DNA from: JAXMBX01 sp046349635
Lineage (GTDB): Bacteria; Planctomycetota; Planctomycetia; Planctomycetales; Planctomycetaceae
NCBI GenBank assembly: GCA_046349635.1
Contig: JAXMBX010000052.1
Coordinates: 1-35,428, forward strand
Length of the DNA: 35,428 bases
Direction of reading: 5' to 3'
Position 1 is the stretch's first letter, and each line of letters opens with the position of its first letter. Position numbers and translations under genes: made by a program. Of this stretch, positions 1-7,413 are shown piece by piece. Below the pieces are notes generated by a model. That model was not told where the DNA came from, did not search any database, and saw nothing but the letters and a program-made list of their open reading frames with translations.

Positions 1-221
1 CCGACGACGCGCTGTCCCGCATAGCGGCCGTTTTCCGCGACGCCGACGAACTCATGCCCGAGCGTCCCGTGAAAGCCCATGTACCCCTGCATCAACTGCA
101 GGTATGTTTCGCAGATCCCGGCGCAGGTGACGCGGATGCGAATTTCCCGGCCTGAGGGTTCGGGAGCCGGGGCATCGGTGACGAATTGAATTCCGGAGGA
201 AGTCAGGCGGAGAGCTTGCAT
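1..221 (-). CDS. Zinc-dependent MDR alcohol dehydrogenase-like protein, N-terminal part
   Basis: The first 73 residues of a gene that runs off the left edge. They form the start of the GroES-like catalytic domain of medium-chain dehydrogenases/reductases. Cys37 in AGIC and the His56-Glu57 pair in LGHEFVG sit where the catalytic zinc ligands normally lie. The stretch GYMGFHGTLGHEFVG resembles a subgroup of MDR proteins close to threonine/sorbitol dehydrogenases, where the Cys is usually followed by TD; here it reads ETY. The substrate cannot be told because the Rossmann NAD(P) half is outside the window. The start is the ATG at 221, 15 bp downstream of the toxin gene's stop, so both may share a transcript. 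Confidence 0.8.
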   Translation of the reverse strand, partial: MQALRLTSSGIQFVTDAPAPEPSGREIRIRVTCAGICETYLQLMQGYMGFHGTLGHEFVGVAENGRYAGQRVV

Positions 222-236
222 GTGATCAGGAACCGC

Positions 237-533
237 CTATGAACGTTTGGACCAGTATCCGGGTTTGCGGCTGGTGTGAGGAACAGCGACCACCTGAACT
301 GTCGATTCGTCAACAATCTGATAAACCATCACATATGGAAAACCGGAGACTCGCAATGATCGCAGCCTGCTGAACAGACACGGATAGGATTCCGGATCGA
401 GAAGGATTCGTTCGGCAGTTTCCTCGATCGCCTCACGAAACTTTTGGGCAGCCACCGGATTCTCGAGTTCGTAAAACTCAGCCGCGTCCTGAACCTCGGT
501 CCGAGCCCACCGTTCATAGAGGAGAGTCCGCAA
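237..533 (-). CDS. RelE/ParE family toxin of a type II toxin-antitoxin pair
   Basis: A 98-aa protein with the layout of ParE/RelE toxins: an N-terminal helical hairpin (AAEFYELENPVAAQKFREAI) followed by a beta-sheet with SLRVSGFPYVMVYQI and a C-terminal VVAVPHTSRKPGYW. The RVxxFPY segment and the final HxxRxPxYW pattern are typical of the ParE branch, which usually poisons DNA gyrase; RelE members cleave ribosome-bound mRNA. Sequence alone does not fix the target. The start is TTG at 533, chosen because GGAGAG lies 5-7 bases upstream and no ATG exists in this frame. The start lies inside the 3' end of the antitoxin gene (20-nt overlap), so translation is probably coupled and toxin output kept low. 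Confidence 0.85.
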   Translation of the reverse strand: MRTLLYERWARTEVQDAAEFYELENPVAAQKFREAIEETAERILLDPESYPCLFSRLRSLRVSGFPYVMVYQIVDESTVQVVAVPHTSRKPGYWSKRS

Positions 534-753
534 CGGAACTCTCCTTTCTCCATAACTCAGAGGCCGGAACAGAATTCTTTGTATCGGCGGCGCGGCGTTC
601 CAGTTCCGCGAGGTATTCCGGATCTTTCAGAAACCAGTAGGATTCGTCCGGAGACTCGATCTTCTCTCCTAATTTTCGAAACAGCTTGGCCTGCTCGGCA
701 GCCGGAAGCTTCAGGATTTCGTCCAGAAGTTCATCGGTTCTGGTTGTCGACAT
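514..753 (-). CDS. Antitoxin of the ParE/RelE-type pair (addiction module component family)
   Basis: A small acidic 79-aa protein directly upstream of, and overlapping, the toxin gene. The opening DELLDEILKLPAAEQAKLF resembles the short addiction-module antitoxin family in which an N-terminal helix pair (LPxxEx..L) precedes a toxin-wrapping C-terminal tail, ending here in ELERRAADTKNSVPASELW. No ribbon-helix-helix or HTH DNA-binding domain is evident, so autoregulation by this protein alone is uncertain. The ATG at 753 has a good ribosome site (GGGGAG) just upstream. The order antitoxin-toxin with a 20-nt overlap is the standard arrangement. The pair reads divergently from the GNAT gene at 880. 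Confidence 0.75.
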   Translation of the reverse strand: MSTTRTDELLDEILKLPAAEQAKLFRKLGEKIESPDESYWFLKDPEYLAELERRAADTKNSVPASELWRKESSVADSPL

Positions 754-879
754 CGGGATCTCCCCACAAGGCTATTTTTAACTCCACCCCCATCATATCA
801 CCGACTTCCCTCGCGGGGAGCGCGAATTCCGCGGTAGGATGCATGCGATCTCCCCCTATTTCCCTCGAAGAATGTATTG

Positions 880-1398
880 ATGACACTGCACAACGACCAG
901 TTGCTGATTCGTGCTGAGATTGACGCGGATATTGCGGCGATTCATGCGGTGCATGCGCGGGCGTTTGGGCAGGAGGATGAGGCGAAGCTGGTGGATGCGC
1001 TGCGCGCGGGTGGGTTTGTGGTGCTGTCGCTGGTGGCTGTTGAGCAGAATGAGATTGTGGGGCATGTCCTGCTGAGCCGATTGCCGTTGCATACCGGGGA
1101 AGGGATCGTTCCGCTGTTGTCGCTGGCTCCAGTGGGGGTGTGGCCGGAGTATCAACGGCGCGGGATCGGCTCCGCGCTGATTCGGGAAGCAATCCGACAG
1201 GCGAAAGGGATGGGGGAACGTGCGATTGTGGTGCTGGGGCATGCGGATTATTACCCGCGGTTCGGGTTCGATTCGCAGTTGGCGCGGCGGTTGCGGTCGG
1301 CGTTTTCGGGGGATGAGTGGATGGCGATGGAACTGGTTCCGGGAGCCCTTCTCGGGCTGGAGGGGGAAGTTCGGTATCCGGCTCCGTTTGGGTGTTAG
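880..1398 (+). CDS. GNAT family N-acetyltransferase (YhbS-like)
   Basis: A 172-aa acetyltransferase of the GNAT superfamily, transferring an acetyl group from acetyl-CoA to an amine. The acetyl-CoA pyrophosphate loop is visible as QRRGIGSALI (about residues 96-105), preceded by the LAPVGVWPEY strand and followed by VVLGHADYYPRFGF, a signature of the YhbS/COG3153 subgroup. The substrate of this subgroup is mostly unknown. The ATG at 880 is preferred over a TTG three bases upstream; a weak GAAG lies about 9 bases before it. It stands alone on the plus strand and ends 139 bp before the first LRR gene. No oddities seen. Confidence 0.85.
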   Translation: MTLHNDQLLIRAEIDADIAAIHAVHARAFGQEDEAKLVDALRAGGFVVLSLVAVEQNEIVGHVLLSRLPLHTGEGIVPLLSLAPVGVWPEYQRRGIGSALIREAIRQAKGMGERAIVVLGHADYYPRFGFDSQLARRLRSAFSGDEWMAMELVPGALLGLEGEVRYPAPFGC

Positions 1399-1537
1399 TG
1401 GGTGCCTTAGTCACGAGAGGGGCGATTGTTTAGCCTGGCCTGATAAATTTTGGCCAGAGGTTCGTCTCGCTTCCATGCGTTGGACCGGGGATACTGGTGA
1501 GGTTAATTCAAGACACCTGTGTAACCATTATGTTGCG

Positions 1538-2854
1538 ATGACAGACTTCCCACAGAAAGCAATAACCCCCATATCTCCGCCGAGAGGGCGATGGTGGCGG
1601 TGTCGCTGGAGAATTCTGGTATTGTGGCTGTTTCTGGTGATGGTTTACGGGTTGGTGCAGACGTGGCGGGATGGTCCACGGGTGGCGTGGCTGGAGGAGG
1701 CAGGCCGCGCGGCAGGACCGCGTTTCAACAAAGAGACGGGCTCAGCGCCGTTGGCAGTCAAGATTCGCCGGTGGGAGAACTGGGGAAGCAATCTCCCGGT
1801 TCCGTTCGCGAAGCCGTTGATGTCTACGGTGTCCTACTGGTTGCTCGGTCCCCTACAACGCTCGTTCCTGGAGTCACATCACATCGAGTATCTGTCTGAC
1901 GTGGCTCCGACGGAACAGGAGGCGGCGTATCTGGCTCAGTCCCGATCGGTCAATTCGCTCAGTCTTTCGCACGCACCTCTTGGCTCTGTTCAGATTCAGT
2001 ATTTGAGCCGAATGCACTGGCTGCGTCACTTCCACTGCTATCAGCCACTGTCCGCGGCGGAGGCGACAAAGTTGCTGCGAGGAATGTCACGACTGGAGAG
2101 CGTTCTTATTGTTGCGACAGATCTCGACCAGGAATTGCTCACGACAATCGCGGGGATGACGTCGGTCAGAGACTTCGGGATGCAGGCCCCATTCGGGGAA
2201 TTTCAGGGGCCGTCTGAACTTTCCATGCAGTCGAAGTCTTTAAGGAATTTGTCTCTGGTTGGTCCGGCACAGGGGTCTGGAACGGGGGCCGTTCAATTGC
2301 TGCTTCGAAGCCCGTCATTGCAAATCGTGCACCTGTCGTCGCTGGCCATTGATCGTGGCATTTTTATGGATTTAGCGCGAATGACAAACGTGTCGCAAAT
2401 CATTCTTCTGCATTGTGACGTTGAGGTTTCCGCGCTTCCGCTGCTCGCGAAGTCGCCGAAACTGGAATTTCTGTCGCTGGCCTATAACAAGATCGATGAC
2501 CGTGCGATTCCGTACTTGAATCAATTAACAAATCTCAAAAGTATTGATTTGCGTGAGACCAACATCACCTCTGAGGGGATACGAAAACTGAGGCTGCCCG
2601 CAACAATTCGAATCGACGAGACTCAGAAGCCTGGCCTGGAGACCGCCGGTTTGAAATTGAATGTGATTCCCGCCGTGCCGAGGGATGAGACGTTGGGGAT
2701 TGCCTCCGTTTCTGAATTCCTGAACACTTTGGCAGCGGTGCTAATTAGATGTGACTTGCCAGTCCGCGACATCAGGCGGAGTCTGACCTGTGCATTCGGA
2801 TCACAAATGAGAGTCGAGTTGAAGCCGGTTCCCATAAATTGGTCACCCAGGTAG
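1538..2854 (+). CDS. Membrane-anchored leucine-rich repeat protein
   Basis: Predicted 438-aa protein. The frame stays open upstream into the acetyltransferase gene, but the ATG at 1538 is chosen because it directly precedes a basic stretch (RGRWWRCRW) and one membrane helix at about residues 24-41 (ILVLWLFLVMVYGLV). The rest has leucine-rich repeats, clearest near the C-terminal third: LEFLSLAYNKIDDRAIPYL and LKSIDLRETNITSEGIRKL, the roughly 24-residue type with an LxxLxLxxNxI core. Such repeats normally bind proteins; the partner is unknown. A tail of about 80 residues after the repeats has no recognisable domain. It is followed 66 bp later by a second LRR gene with the same RWR-plus-helix N-terminus, so the two are probably tandem paralogues. 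Confidence 0.7.
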   Translation: MTDFPQKAITPISPPRGRWWRCRWRILVLWLFLVMVYGLVQTWRDGPRVAWLEEAGRAAGPRFNKETGSAPLAVKIRRWENWGSNLPVPFAKPLMSTVSYWLLGPLQRSFLESHHIEYLSDVAPTEQEAAYLAQSRSVNSLSLSHAPLGSVQIQYLSRMHWLRHFHCYQPLSAAEATKLLRGMSRLESVLIVATDLDQELLTTIAGMTSVRDFGMQAPFGEFQGPSELSMQSKSLRNLSLVGPAQGSGTGAVQLLLRSPSLQIVHLSSLAIDRGIFMDLARMTNVSQIILLHCDVEVSALPLLAKSPKLEFLSLAYNKIDDRAIPYLNQLTNLKSIDLRETNITSEGIRKLRLPATIRIDETQKPGLETAGLKLNVIPAVPRDETLGIASVSEFLNTLAAVLIRCDLPVRDIRRSLTCAFGSQMRVELKPVPINWSPR

Positions 2855-2920
2855 GTGGGTCACTGTGTGCGGATCACCCGAGCAATATGATTTCATGGAA
2901 GAGAAATTGAGATTAGCGAC

Positions 2921-4278
2921 ATGGATGTTTCCCCGGCGGTTGAGGTCGCCCCGAAGGTGCCTCGGAAGCGATGGTATCGGCGATGGCGGGTGTGGCTCGT
3001 GGCACCGGTGCTATTGGTGCTGATTTTGGGGGCGGGGCTGCGGGTGTTTGTGTTTCATCACTCGCAGTCCCAGTTGGCAGTCCTCACAAAACTCGAAGGG
3101 AATGGATTCATCGACATTGTTGAGACGCCGCGCACTCAGCGTTTTCTCACCGTCATTGAGACACTGGACAAGATTCCCGGTTTCAGTGACTGGATTCTTA
3201 GCCCTTTGGCGGAACAAATGGGGGAGTCTCCGAACCTGGTCCTGGCGGCAGCAGACTGGATGGTCGGATTTCCTCAGAGTGAACGAGGGCCGGTTCTCAC
3301 CCCGGAAGAATTCCGGGCCTTGACGACACTGCGGAATGTCCTGGGGATCAACTTTTCCAATCAGCCTTTGTCGAAGGAGCAGATTGAGTCTCTGGCAGGG
3401 ATGACGTGGCTAACGAGCCTGGCGATCGATCTTTCCTCTTTTCAAGAGGAGGCGGAGGTGCGGTCGACGCGATTCAAAAACTGACATCGATTCAGAAACT
3501 GGAGATGCTTCGGTTGAACGTGGGGAATGCCTCCCCTGCTCTTGCGAAGTGGCTCAAGAAGCAGTCGCAGCTCACGGAGTTGTGTCTTTACTATCAATCC
3601 ATTAGCCCCGAGGTCGTGCCGGCGATTGCAGGACTGAAAGGGCTGAAATCGCTGGAGCTGATGGGGCTGAGTGCGGAGGAACTCGCGGGGACCAATGTCA
3701 GCGTCTCGAAGTCTGTCGTTCAGACGACGTACACCACCGCTTCAGCTCCGGATTTGAAATTTCCGCAGTTAAAGAGGCTGCGAATCGCCACGGGGTCGAT
3801 GCTTGGCTCGGAAGAGGTTCTCCACCAAATGCTGCAGTCCCCTGCCTTGACCGAGGTGCAGTTGAGCCAGGTCGAGTTGACGGATCGGCTGGTGGCGGAT
3901 CTGTGTGCTCTGAAATCATTAACGGCGCTGGATCTTTCACGGCAGTCGATTTCGCTGCCACACCTGCGGAGAGTCACCTCGTTGCCCCAGGTGGTCTCCT
4001 TGAATCTGCAAGGGTCGACATTTGAGGACGGAGCGGTGGATTTGCTGAAGACCTGCAAGCAGCTGAAGATTTTGAATATGCGATGGACAAACTTATCGCC
4101 GGAGTCTGTCAAAGCGATCTGCCGTCCGGGGCTGAGTCTGCTCGCGGATCAAGCGGGAGTGCGGGTGATGATGGTCCAACAGGGAGGCAAGACCGTGATT
4201 CGGGAAGAGCCGATTACGGAGAGTTGGGATGAGAATCCGCCGGGAGACGTGAGCGATGGAACCGTTGCGCAGGAGTAG
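2921..4278 (+). pseudogene. Membrane-anchored leucine-rich repeat protein, single frameshift
   Basis: The N-terminal part (2921 to about 3450) encodes a basic segment (KRWYRRWR), a membrane helix at residues 24-45, and a spacer ending in the LRR-like LTSLAIDLSSF. From about 3450 the similarity continues one frame back, through IQKLTSIQKLEMLRL, LTELCLYYQSISPEVV, LTALDLSRQSISL and LKILNMRWTNLSPESV, to the stop at 4276-4278. One missing base between about 3440 and 3475, near a GAGGAGGCGGAGG purine run, joins the halves into a protein of about 452 aa, matching its neighbour. It could be a genuine frameshift or a sequencing slip. Function is presumably protein binding at the cell surface or periplasm, as for the upstream paralogue. 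A QTTYTTAS insert near the middle interrupts the repeats. Confidence 0.65.
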
Positions 4279-4335
4279 AGACGAGCGAACCCCGCGCTGA
4301 CGATCGGGGCTGTTGGGCACCCCAGCGCATCGAAT

Positions 4336-4707
4336 TCACCGGGCCGCAAGTCGAATCCGGATTCGTTCCTCGGAGTTCATTTTGAGAATGGTGACGGTGG
4401 TACGCCCGGTCGAAGTTAATCCCTGGATTTCGACGCCACTCCAGACAAAATGCTCGGACCAGTTCTGAGTCCGTGGATTGAATAGGGGCGTCAACTGGTT
4501 TGTCTGAGGGTCGATGCCAGCGATATCGCTTCCCTTGTGCAGATTGCACGCCATGCATGCCAGTGCAAGATTGTCCAATTCGGTCTTCCCCCCATGCTTC
4601 AAGGGGAGGATATGTTCGATCTGCAAACTGGTGAGTGGGGACTGTTCCTGAGTCAACTGGCAATATTCGCATTGATCGCCGGCACGGTTACGAACAATCT
4701 GTCGCAA
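4336..4707 (-). CDS. HNH endonuclease family protein
   Basis: A 123-aa HNH nuclease-fold protein. The structural zinc knuckle is CEYC (Cys13, Cys16) with CMAC (Cys51, Cys54). The catalytic core is EHILPLKHGG (His32) then LDNLALAC with Asn46 and a distal His57 in NLHKGSD. This is the His-Asn-His layout of a single-metal DNA nuclease; the biological target is unknown. No ATG is available: the frame opens at a stop 9 bases upstream of the TTG at 4707, so TTG is the start. It lies 11 bp after the stop of the 92-aa gene, so the two form an operon. This pairing of a short helical protein with an HNH protein is known from cyanobacteria and planctomycetes (recalled). Confidence 0.82.
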   Translation of the reverse strand: MRQIVRNRAGDQCEYCQLTQEQSPLTSLQIEHILPLKHGGKTELDNLALACMACNLHKGSDIAGIDPQTNQLTPLFNPRTQNWSEHFVWSGVEIQGLTSTGRTTVTILKMNSEERIRIRLAAR

Positions 4708-4718
4708 ACCGGGCTAAA

Positions 4719-4997
4719 TCACGGCGAGGCATCCCTGGGCTCAAGGTGTTTGCGAGCGCGTGCCTGAACCACCGCCAAGAAAGAATTGGCCTGGATGTAT
4801 CCGAGATATTCCTGACGTTCGTCCGAGGTGAGATCCCCTTCATTCGCCTTCAGGGCGAGGACTTCAATCCGCGCATGCAAATCAGGGTCCGCGTGCAGTT
4901 CCTGCAATTGCCGCAGTTGATCCACCGTCAGGAGCTGAAAGACGGGATCGGTGGCGCGCTCGAAAGCCAGGTTTTCTGAAGTTTGGGGCTTATTCAC
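4719..4997 (-). CDS. Conserved short helical protein, partner of the HNH endonuclease
   Basis: A 92-aa, acidic, mostly helical protein with no named domain. Its core (IEVLALKANEGDLTSDERQEY followed by GYIQANSFLAVVQARARKHL) matches my memory of a widespread small family always found before HNH nucleases; the function is unknown, possibly an inhibitor or targeting partner. The start is the GTG at 4997; no Shine-Dalgarno is visible, and this GTG lies inside the conserved end of the 68-nt leader element described at 4993-5060. An alternative internal GTG exists about 25 codons later. Predicted promoter at 5078-5107, overlapping the ruvB stop codon. Confidence 0.65.
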   Translation of the reverse strand: MNKPQTSENLAFERATDPVFQLLTVDQLRQLQELHADPDLHARIEVLALKANEGDLTSDERQEYLGYIQANSFLAVVQARARKHLEPRDASP

Positions 4998-5060
4998 AAA
5001 ATGCTCTGGACGAAGTACTGTTTCCCAAAAATAGCAGATCCAACTTGGTCACCAACCGCA
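4993..5060 (-). repeat. Leader-associated 68-nt element, copy A
   Basis: First of three related stretches (others at 6251-6316 and 16333-16400). On the minus strand it begins TGCGGTTGGTGA, has a central TTTTTGGGAAAC and ends GCATTTTGTGAA. Here it fills almost the entire predicted 5' leader between the promoter at 5078-5107 and the GTG start codon at 4997, which sits inside its conserved end. Function unknown. Confidence 0.7.
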
Positions 5061-5077
5061 TTTCGCCAGATGGCTTT

Positions 5078-5107
5078 ATCTTATCACCGGAAATCGGCGG
5101 GCGTCAA
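5078..5107 (-). promoter_or_regulatory. Predicted sigma70-type promoter for the 92-aa/HNH operon
   Basis: On the minus strand, TTGACG (5107-5102) is followed after 18 bp by TAAGAT (5083-5078). The -35 overlaps the TGA stop of ruvB. The predicted start near 5070 would place repeat copy A at the very front of the transcript. The rpmF promoter has the same -10 hexamer and spacing. Sequence inference only. Confidence 0.45.
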
Positions 5108-6201
5108 AAGGAAAGCGGATTCTGGCGAGGGGTGTCGCCCGACTTGCGGGTGGAGATGACGTGCATGTGTTCGAGGGCGGCGGCGGTGAGTTGCCGGCCG
5201 CGGGGAGTGCGCTGCAGAAAGCCACAGCGGAGGAGGAAGGGTTCGATTTCGTCTTCGAGCGTATCGGCGGGGACGTTCATGCTGTGGCCGATGGCGGTGA
5301 GTCCCGCCGGGCCGCCGGCGAAAATCGTGATCAATGTTTCGAGATAGCGGCGGTCGAGACGGTCGAGTCCCAGGAGATCGATCTCGATCTTCTCCAGGGC
5401 GCTGCGGGCGACATCCGTCGTGATGTTGCCATTCGCCTCGCTGTCGGCGAAGTCCCGGGTCCAGCGCAACAGGTTGTTGGCCTTGCGGGGGGTGCCGCGG
5501 GCGCGGATCGCGATTTCCGAAGCGGCCTCGGGAGTGATTTCCGAACGGAGCTTGCGGGCGTTGCGGGTGACAATCTCCCGCAGTTCCTCGGTGTCGTAGA
5601 AGTCCAGGTGTTCGCGGTTCACGAAGCGGTCGCGGAGGGGGGCGGTCAGCATGCCGCTGCGGGTGGTGGCGCCGATGACCGTGAAGGGTTTGAGCTTCAT
5701 GTTGATGGTGCGGGCGTTGATCCCCTCCCCCAGGGCGATATCGACCCGGAAGTCCTCCATGACGGGATAGATGAATTCTTCGACGGCGGGAGGAAGCCGG
5801 TGAATTTCATCGATGAAGAGGATGGAGCCCCAGGTGGCGTTGGTGAGATAGGGGAGCAGATCCTTGGGGGCGGCGAGGGCCGGGCCGGAGGTAATCTGAC
5901 AATCGGTGCCGAGTTCGCGGGGGAGAACGGTGGCGAAGGTGGTTTTACCGAGGCCGGGGGGGCCGTCGAGCAGGAGGTGTCCGAGGGGTTCCTTGCGCTT
6001 GCGGGCGGCGTTGAGCATGATCTGCAGCCGCTCGACGACGCGGCGCTGTCCGACGACATCGGAGAGTTTTTGGGGACGGAGTTCCTCATCCAACTGGCGG
6101 TCGGCGGAGGGGTCATCATCGCGCACCGCGGGAACGAAACGACGAACGTCTTCTTCCGGTTCGTCGTCCGGTCGTCCCTGAATGATCGGTTCGCGCACCA
6201 T
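5104..6201 (-). CDS. ruvB: Holliday junction branch migration DNA helicase RuvB
   Basis: A 365-aa AAA+ motor that drives branch migration of Holliday junctions together with RuvA, after which RuvC resolves them. Walker A is GPPGLGKTT (80-88), Walker B is FIDEIHR (129-135), and GATTRSGMLTAPLRDRF (178-193) carries sensor 1 and the arginine-finger region. The C-terminal winged helix shows LDRRYLETLI, GGPAGLTAIGHSM and FLQRTPRGR, typical of RuvB. Length is slightly above the usual 335-350 aa because of an acidic N-terminal extension of about 30 residues (PDDEPEEDVRRF). Start ATG at 6201. ruvA and ruvC are not adjacent, unlike in many bacteria; yebC is upstream, an association seen widely (yebC-ruvC-ruvA-ruvB). 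Repeat copy B lies between yebC and this gene. Confidence 0.97.
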   Translation of the reverse strand: MVREPIIQGRPDDEPEEDVRRFVPAVRDDDPSADRQLDEELRPQKLSDVVGQRRVVERLQIMLNAARKRKEPLGHLLLDGPPGLGKTTFATVLPRELGTDCQITSGPALAAPKDLLPYLTNATWGSILFIDEIHRLPPAVEEFIYPVMEDFRVDIALGEGINARTINMKLKPFTVIGATTRSGMLTAPLRDRFVNREHLDFYDTEELREIVTRNARKLRSEITPEAASEIAIRARGTPRKANNLLRWTRDFADSEANGNITTDVARSALEKIEIDLLGLDRLDRRYLETLITIFAGGPAGLTAIGHSMNVPADTLEDEIEPFLLRCGFLQRTPRGRQLTAAALEHMHVISTRKSGDTPRQNPLSF

Positions 6202-6250
6202 GTTATTTGACTGGGGCTCTTCGTCCGTGAAACGTTCCGCTCTAACAATC

Positions 6251-6316
6251 TCACAAAATGCACTGAGCGAAGGGGGCTGCCTGAAAATTGCAGGACCACC
6301 CTGATCATCTAGCGCA
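6251..6316 (-). repeat. Leader-associated 68-nt element, copy B
   Basis: The most divergent copy of the element at 4993-5060 and 16333-16400. It keeps GATGATCA, the central TTTTCAGG and the terminal GCATTTTGTGA. It lies 50-115 bp upstream of ruvB and 36 bp after yebC. A perfect TTGACA (minus strand, 6325-6320) abuts it, but no good -10 follows at 16-18 bp. Confidence 0.55.
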
Positions 6317-6351
6317 TGTTGTCAATTCCTTTTACTTATTCGCAGCGAGGG

Positions 6352-7101
6352 TTAACCCGCGGCTTCCGCCAGGAGTTCGTCCGGGATACTGAGATTCGAG
6401 GTCACTGACTGTACATCATCGTTTTCTTCGAGGGCCTCGAGGAGCGCCATCGCGCGCTTCGCGGTCTCGACGTCTGCTTCGGCCATGTTCGCGGCGATGC
6501 GGGAGATTTCGGCGACGTCGGTGGGAATGCGATGCTCCTGCAGGGCGGCGTTCAAGGTTTCGAAGTTAGCGGGGTCACAGGTGATTTCGAAGACGCTGCC
6601 TGAGTGCTTGACGTCATCGGCCCCGGCGTCGAGGGCGATTTCGTAGAGCTTTTCTTCTTCGACATTCTGGGCGGGGACGATAAAGAGTCCCTTGCGTTCG
6701 AACATCCAGGAGACGCAGCCCGCGGCGCCCATGTTTCCGCCGTTGACTTCAAAGATCTTGCGGACTTCGCCGGCGGTGCGGTTGCGGTTTTCGGTGAGGA
6801 TGTCGCAGAGGACGGCGACGCCACCTGGGCCGTAGCCTTCGTAGACGATTTCCGCGTACTGTTCTCCCTCGGTTTCGCCGCAGCCGCGCTTGATGGCGCG
6901 CTCGATGTTGTCCTTGGGCATGCTGTACTGGCGTGCCTTGTCGATGGCGTAACGGAGCTTGAGGTTGGAATCGGGATCGGCGCCGCCGTGCTGGGCGGCG
7001 ACGATGATTGCCCGGCTGAGCTTGCCGAACAGCTTGCCGCGTTTTTTATCGATCACGCTTTTCTTGGCGGAGATGTTCGCCCAGTGTGAATGTCCTGCCA
7101 T
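6352..7101 (-). CDS. yebC: YebC/PmpR family protein (transcription or translation regulator)
   Basis: A 249-aa member of the YebC/TACO1 family, full length. The hallmark N-terminus MAGHSHWANISAKKSVIDKK is followed by KLFGKLSRAIIVAA and the conserved YEGYGPGGVAVLCDILTENRNRT, with the acidic third domain (DAGADDVKHSG) behind. Family members have been described both as DNA-binding regulators (PmpR) and as ribosome-associated factors that relieve stalling at proline stretches. The alanine/proline-rich proteins nearby make the latter plausible, but that is inference. Start ATG at 7101, fixed by the invariant MAGHS. It is followed by ruvB 150 bp downstream on the same strand, a conserved neighbourhood. 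Confidence 0.95.
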   Translation of the reverse strand: MAGHSHWANISAKKSVIDKKRGKLFGKLSRAIIVAAQHGGADPDSNLKLRYAIDKARQYSMPKDNIERAIKRGCGETEGEQYAEIVYEGYGPGGVAVLCDILTENRNRTAGEVRKIFEVNGGNMGAAGCVSWMFERKGLFIVPAQNVEEEKLYEIALDAGADDVKHSGSVFEITCDPANFETLNAALQEHRIPTDVAEISRIAANMAEADVETAKRAMALLEALEENDDVQSVTSNLSIPDELLAEAAG

Positions 7102-7152
7102 GATTCCCGTCTAGATATTCAGAGACTTGCTGTTGAGATTGTTTCAGAGGTT

Positions 7153-7207
7153 GTCAAACGCGCCGATGCCTACCCTGCCGCTCCGCGGCGATGCAGGCAT
7201 GCCACCC
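7153..7207 (-). repeat. Hairpin repeat, GTCAAACGCGC/GGCATGCCACCC type, copy 1
   Basis: Nearly the same 55 bp occurs at 17066-17120. Both open with GTCAAACGCGC and close with GGCATGCCACCC. An outer stem (ATGCCT with AGGCAT) encloses an inner stem (GCCGC with GCGGC). It lies in the 312-bp gap between the TPR gene's 3' end and yebC, which is filled by this, the next repeat and the GC hairpin at 7353-7376. Confidence 0.75.
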
Positions 7208-7292
7208 GGATGTTGGAAAATTGTCGGTCGATTTGAAGTTGTTCCTGTGGCTGCGCCACCCAGGTAGGTCGAGTACAACCAACCTGGGCTAC
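7205..7292. repeat. Hairpin repeat, GTGGCTGCGCCACCCAGGTAG type, copy 1
   Basis: A GTGGC-TGC-GCCAC mini-hairpin is followed by CCCAGGT, a spacer, and ACCTGGG, ending CTAC. The segment from GAAGTTGTTCCTG to CTGGGCTAC is almost identical to 35117-35172, and a looser copy lies at 21750-21813. The shared lead-in CCCGGATGTTGGA also recurs at 35 kb, so the modules are combined as a mosaic. Confidence 0.75.
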
Positions 7293-7319
7293 TCGTTACT
7301 GTTTAGATCGTTTTTTAGA

Positions 7320-7380
7320 GATCAGAGACGCTCGAACCGCCCCCTCACCCTGCCCTCTCCCTCGGGGGGGAGAGGGTAAA
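7320..7380. repeat. GATCAGAGACG + CCCTCTCCC hairpin repeat, copy 1
   Basis: The word GATCAGAGACG (7320-7330) is followed by a pyrimidine-rich stretch and a strong stem, CCCTCTCCC (7353-7361) with GGGAGAGGG (7368-7376). The same order occurs at 30405-30460. It sits 38 bp past the TPR gene stop, where it could end or protect the transcript, but no T-run follows on the minus strand, so it is called a repeat rather than an intrinsic terminator. Confidence 0.7.
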
Positions 7381-7413
7381 TCCGGGCCACTCCATGCGGC
7401 AAGCCACGGATTC

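Noticed and set aside
731..1414. 227-codon minus-strand frame rich in Pro/Thr/Ala opposite the acetyltransferase
   Set aside because: Low-complexity antisense product; the GNAT motifs on the plus strand are clear.
5161..6210. 349-codon plus-strand open frame opposite ruvB
   Set aside because: Antisense shadow of ruvB with Gly/Val/Glu-biased composition and no domain.
6320..6325. Perfect TTGACA upstream of ruvB considered as its promoter
   Set aside because: No acceptable -10 hexamer is found 16-18 bp downstream on the minus strand.
7353..7376. CCCTCTCCC/GGGAGAGGG stem considered as an intrinsic terminator of the TPR gene
   Set aside because: No T-run follows on the minus strand, and the same stem recurs within another gene's frame, so it was kept as a repeat.
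7153..7380. Cluster of hairpins considered as a CRISPR array or att site
   Set aside because: The units differ from each other, have no uniform spacers, and recur singly elsewhere in the window.
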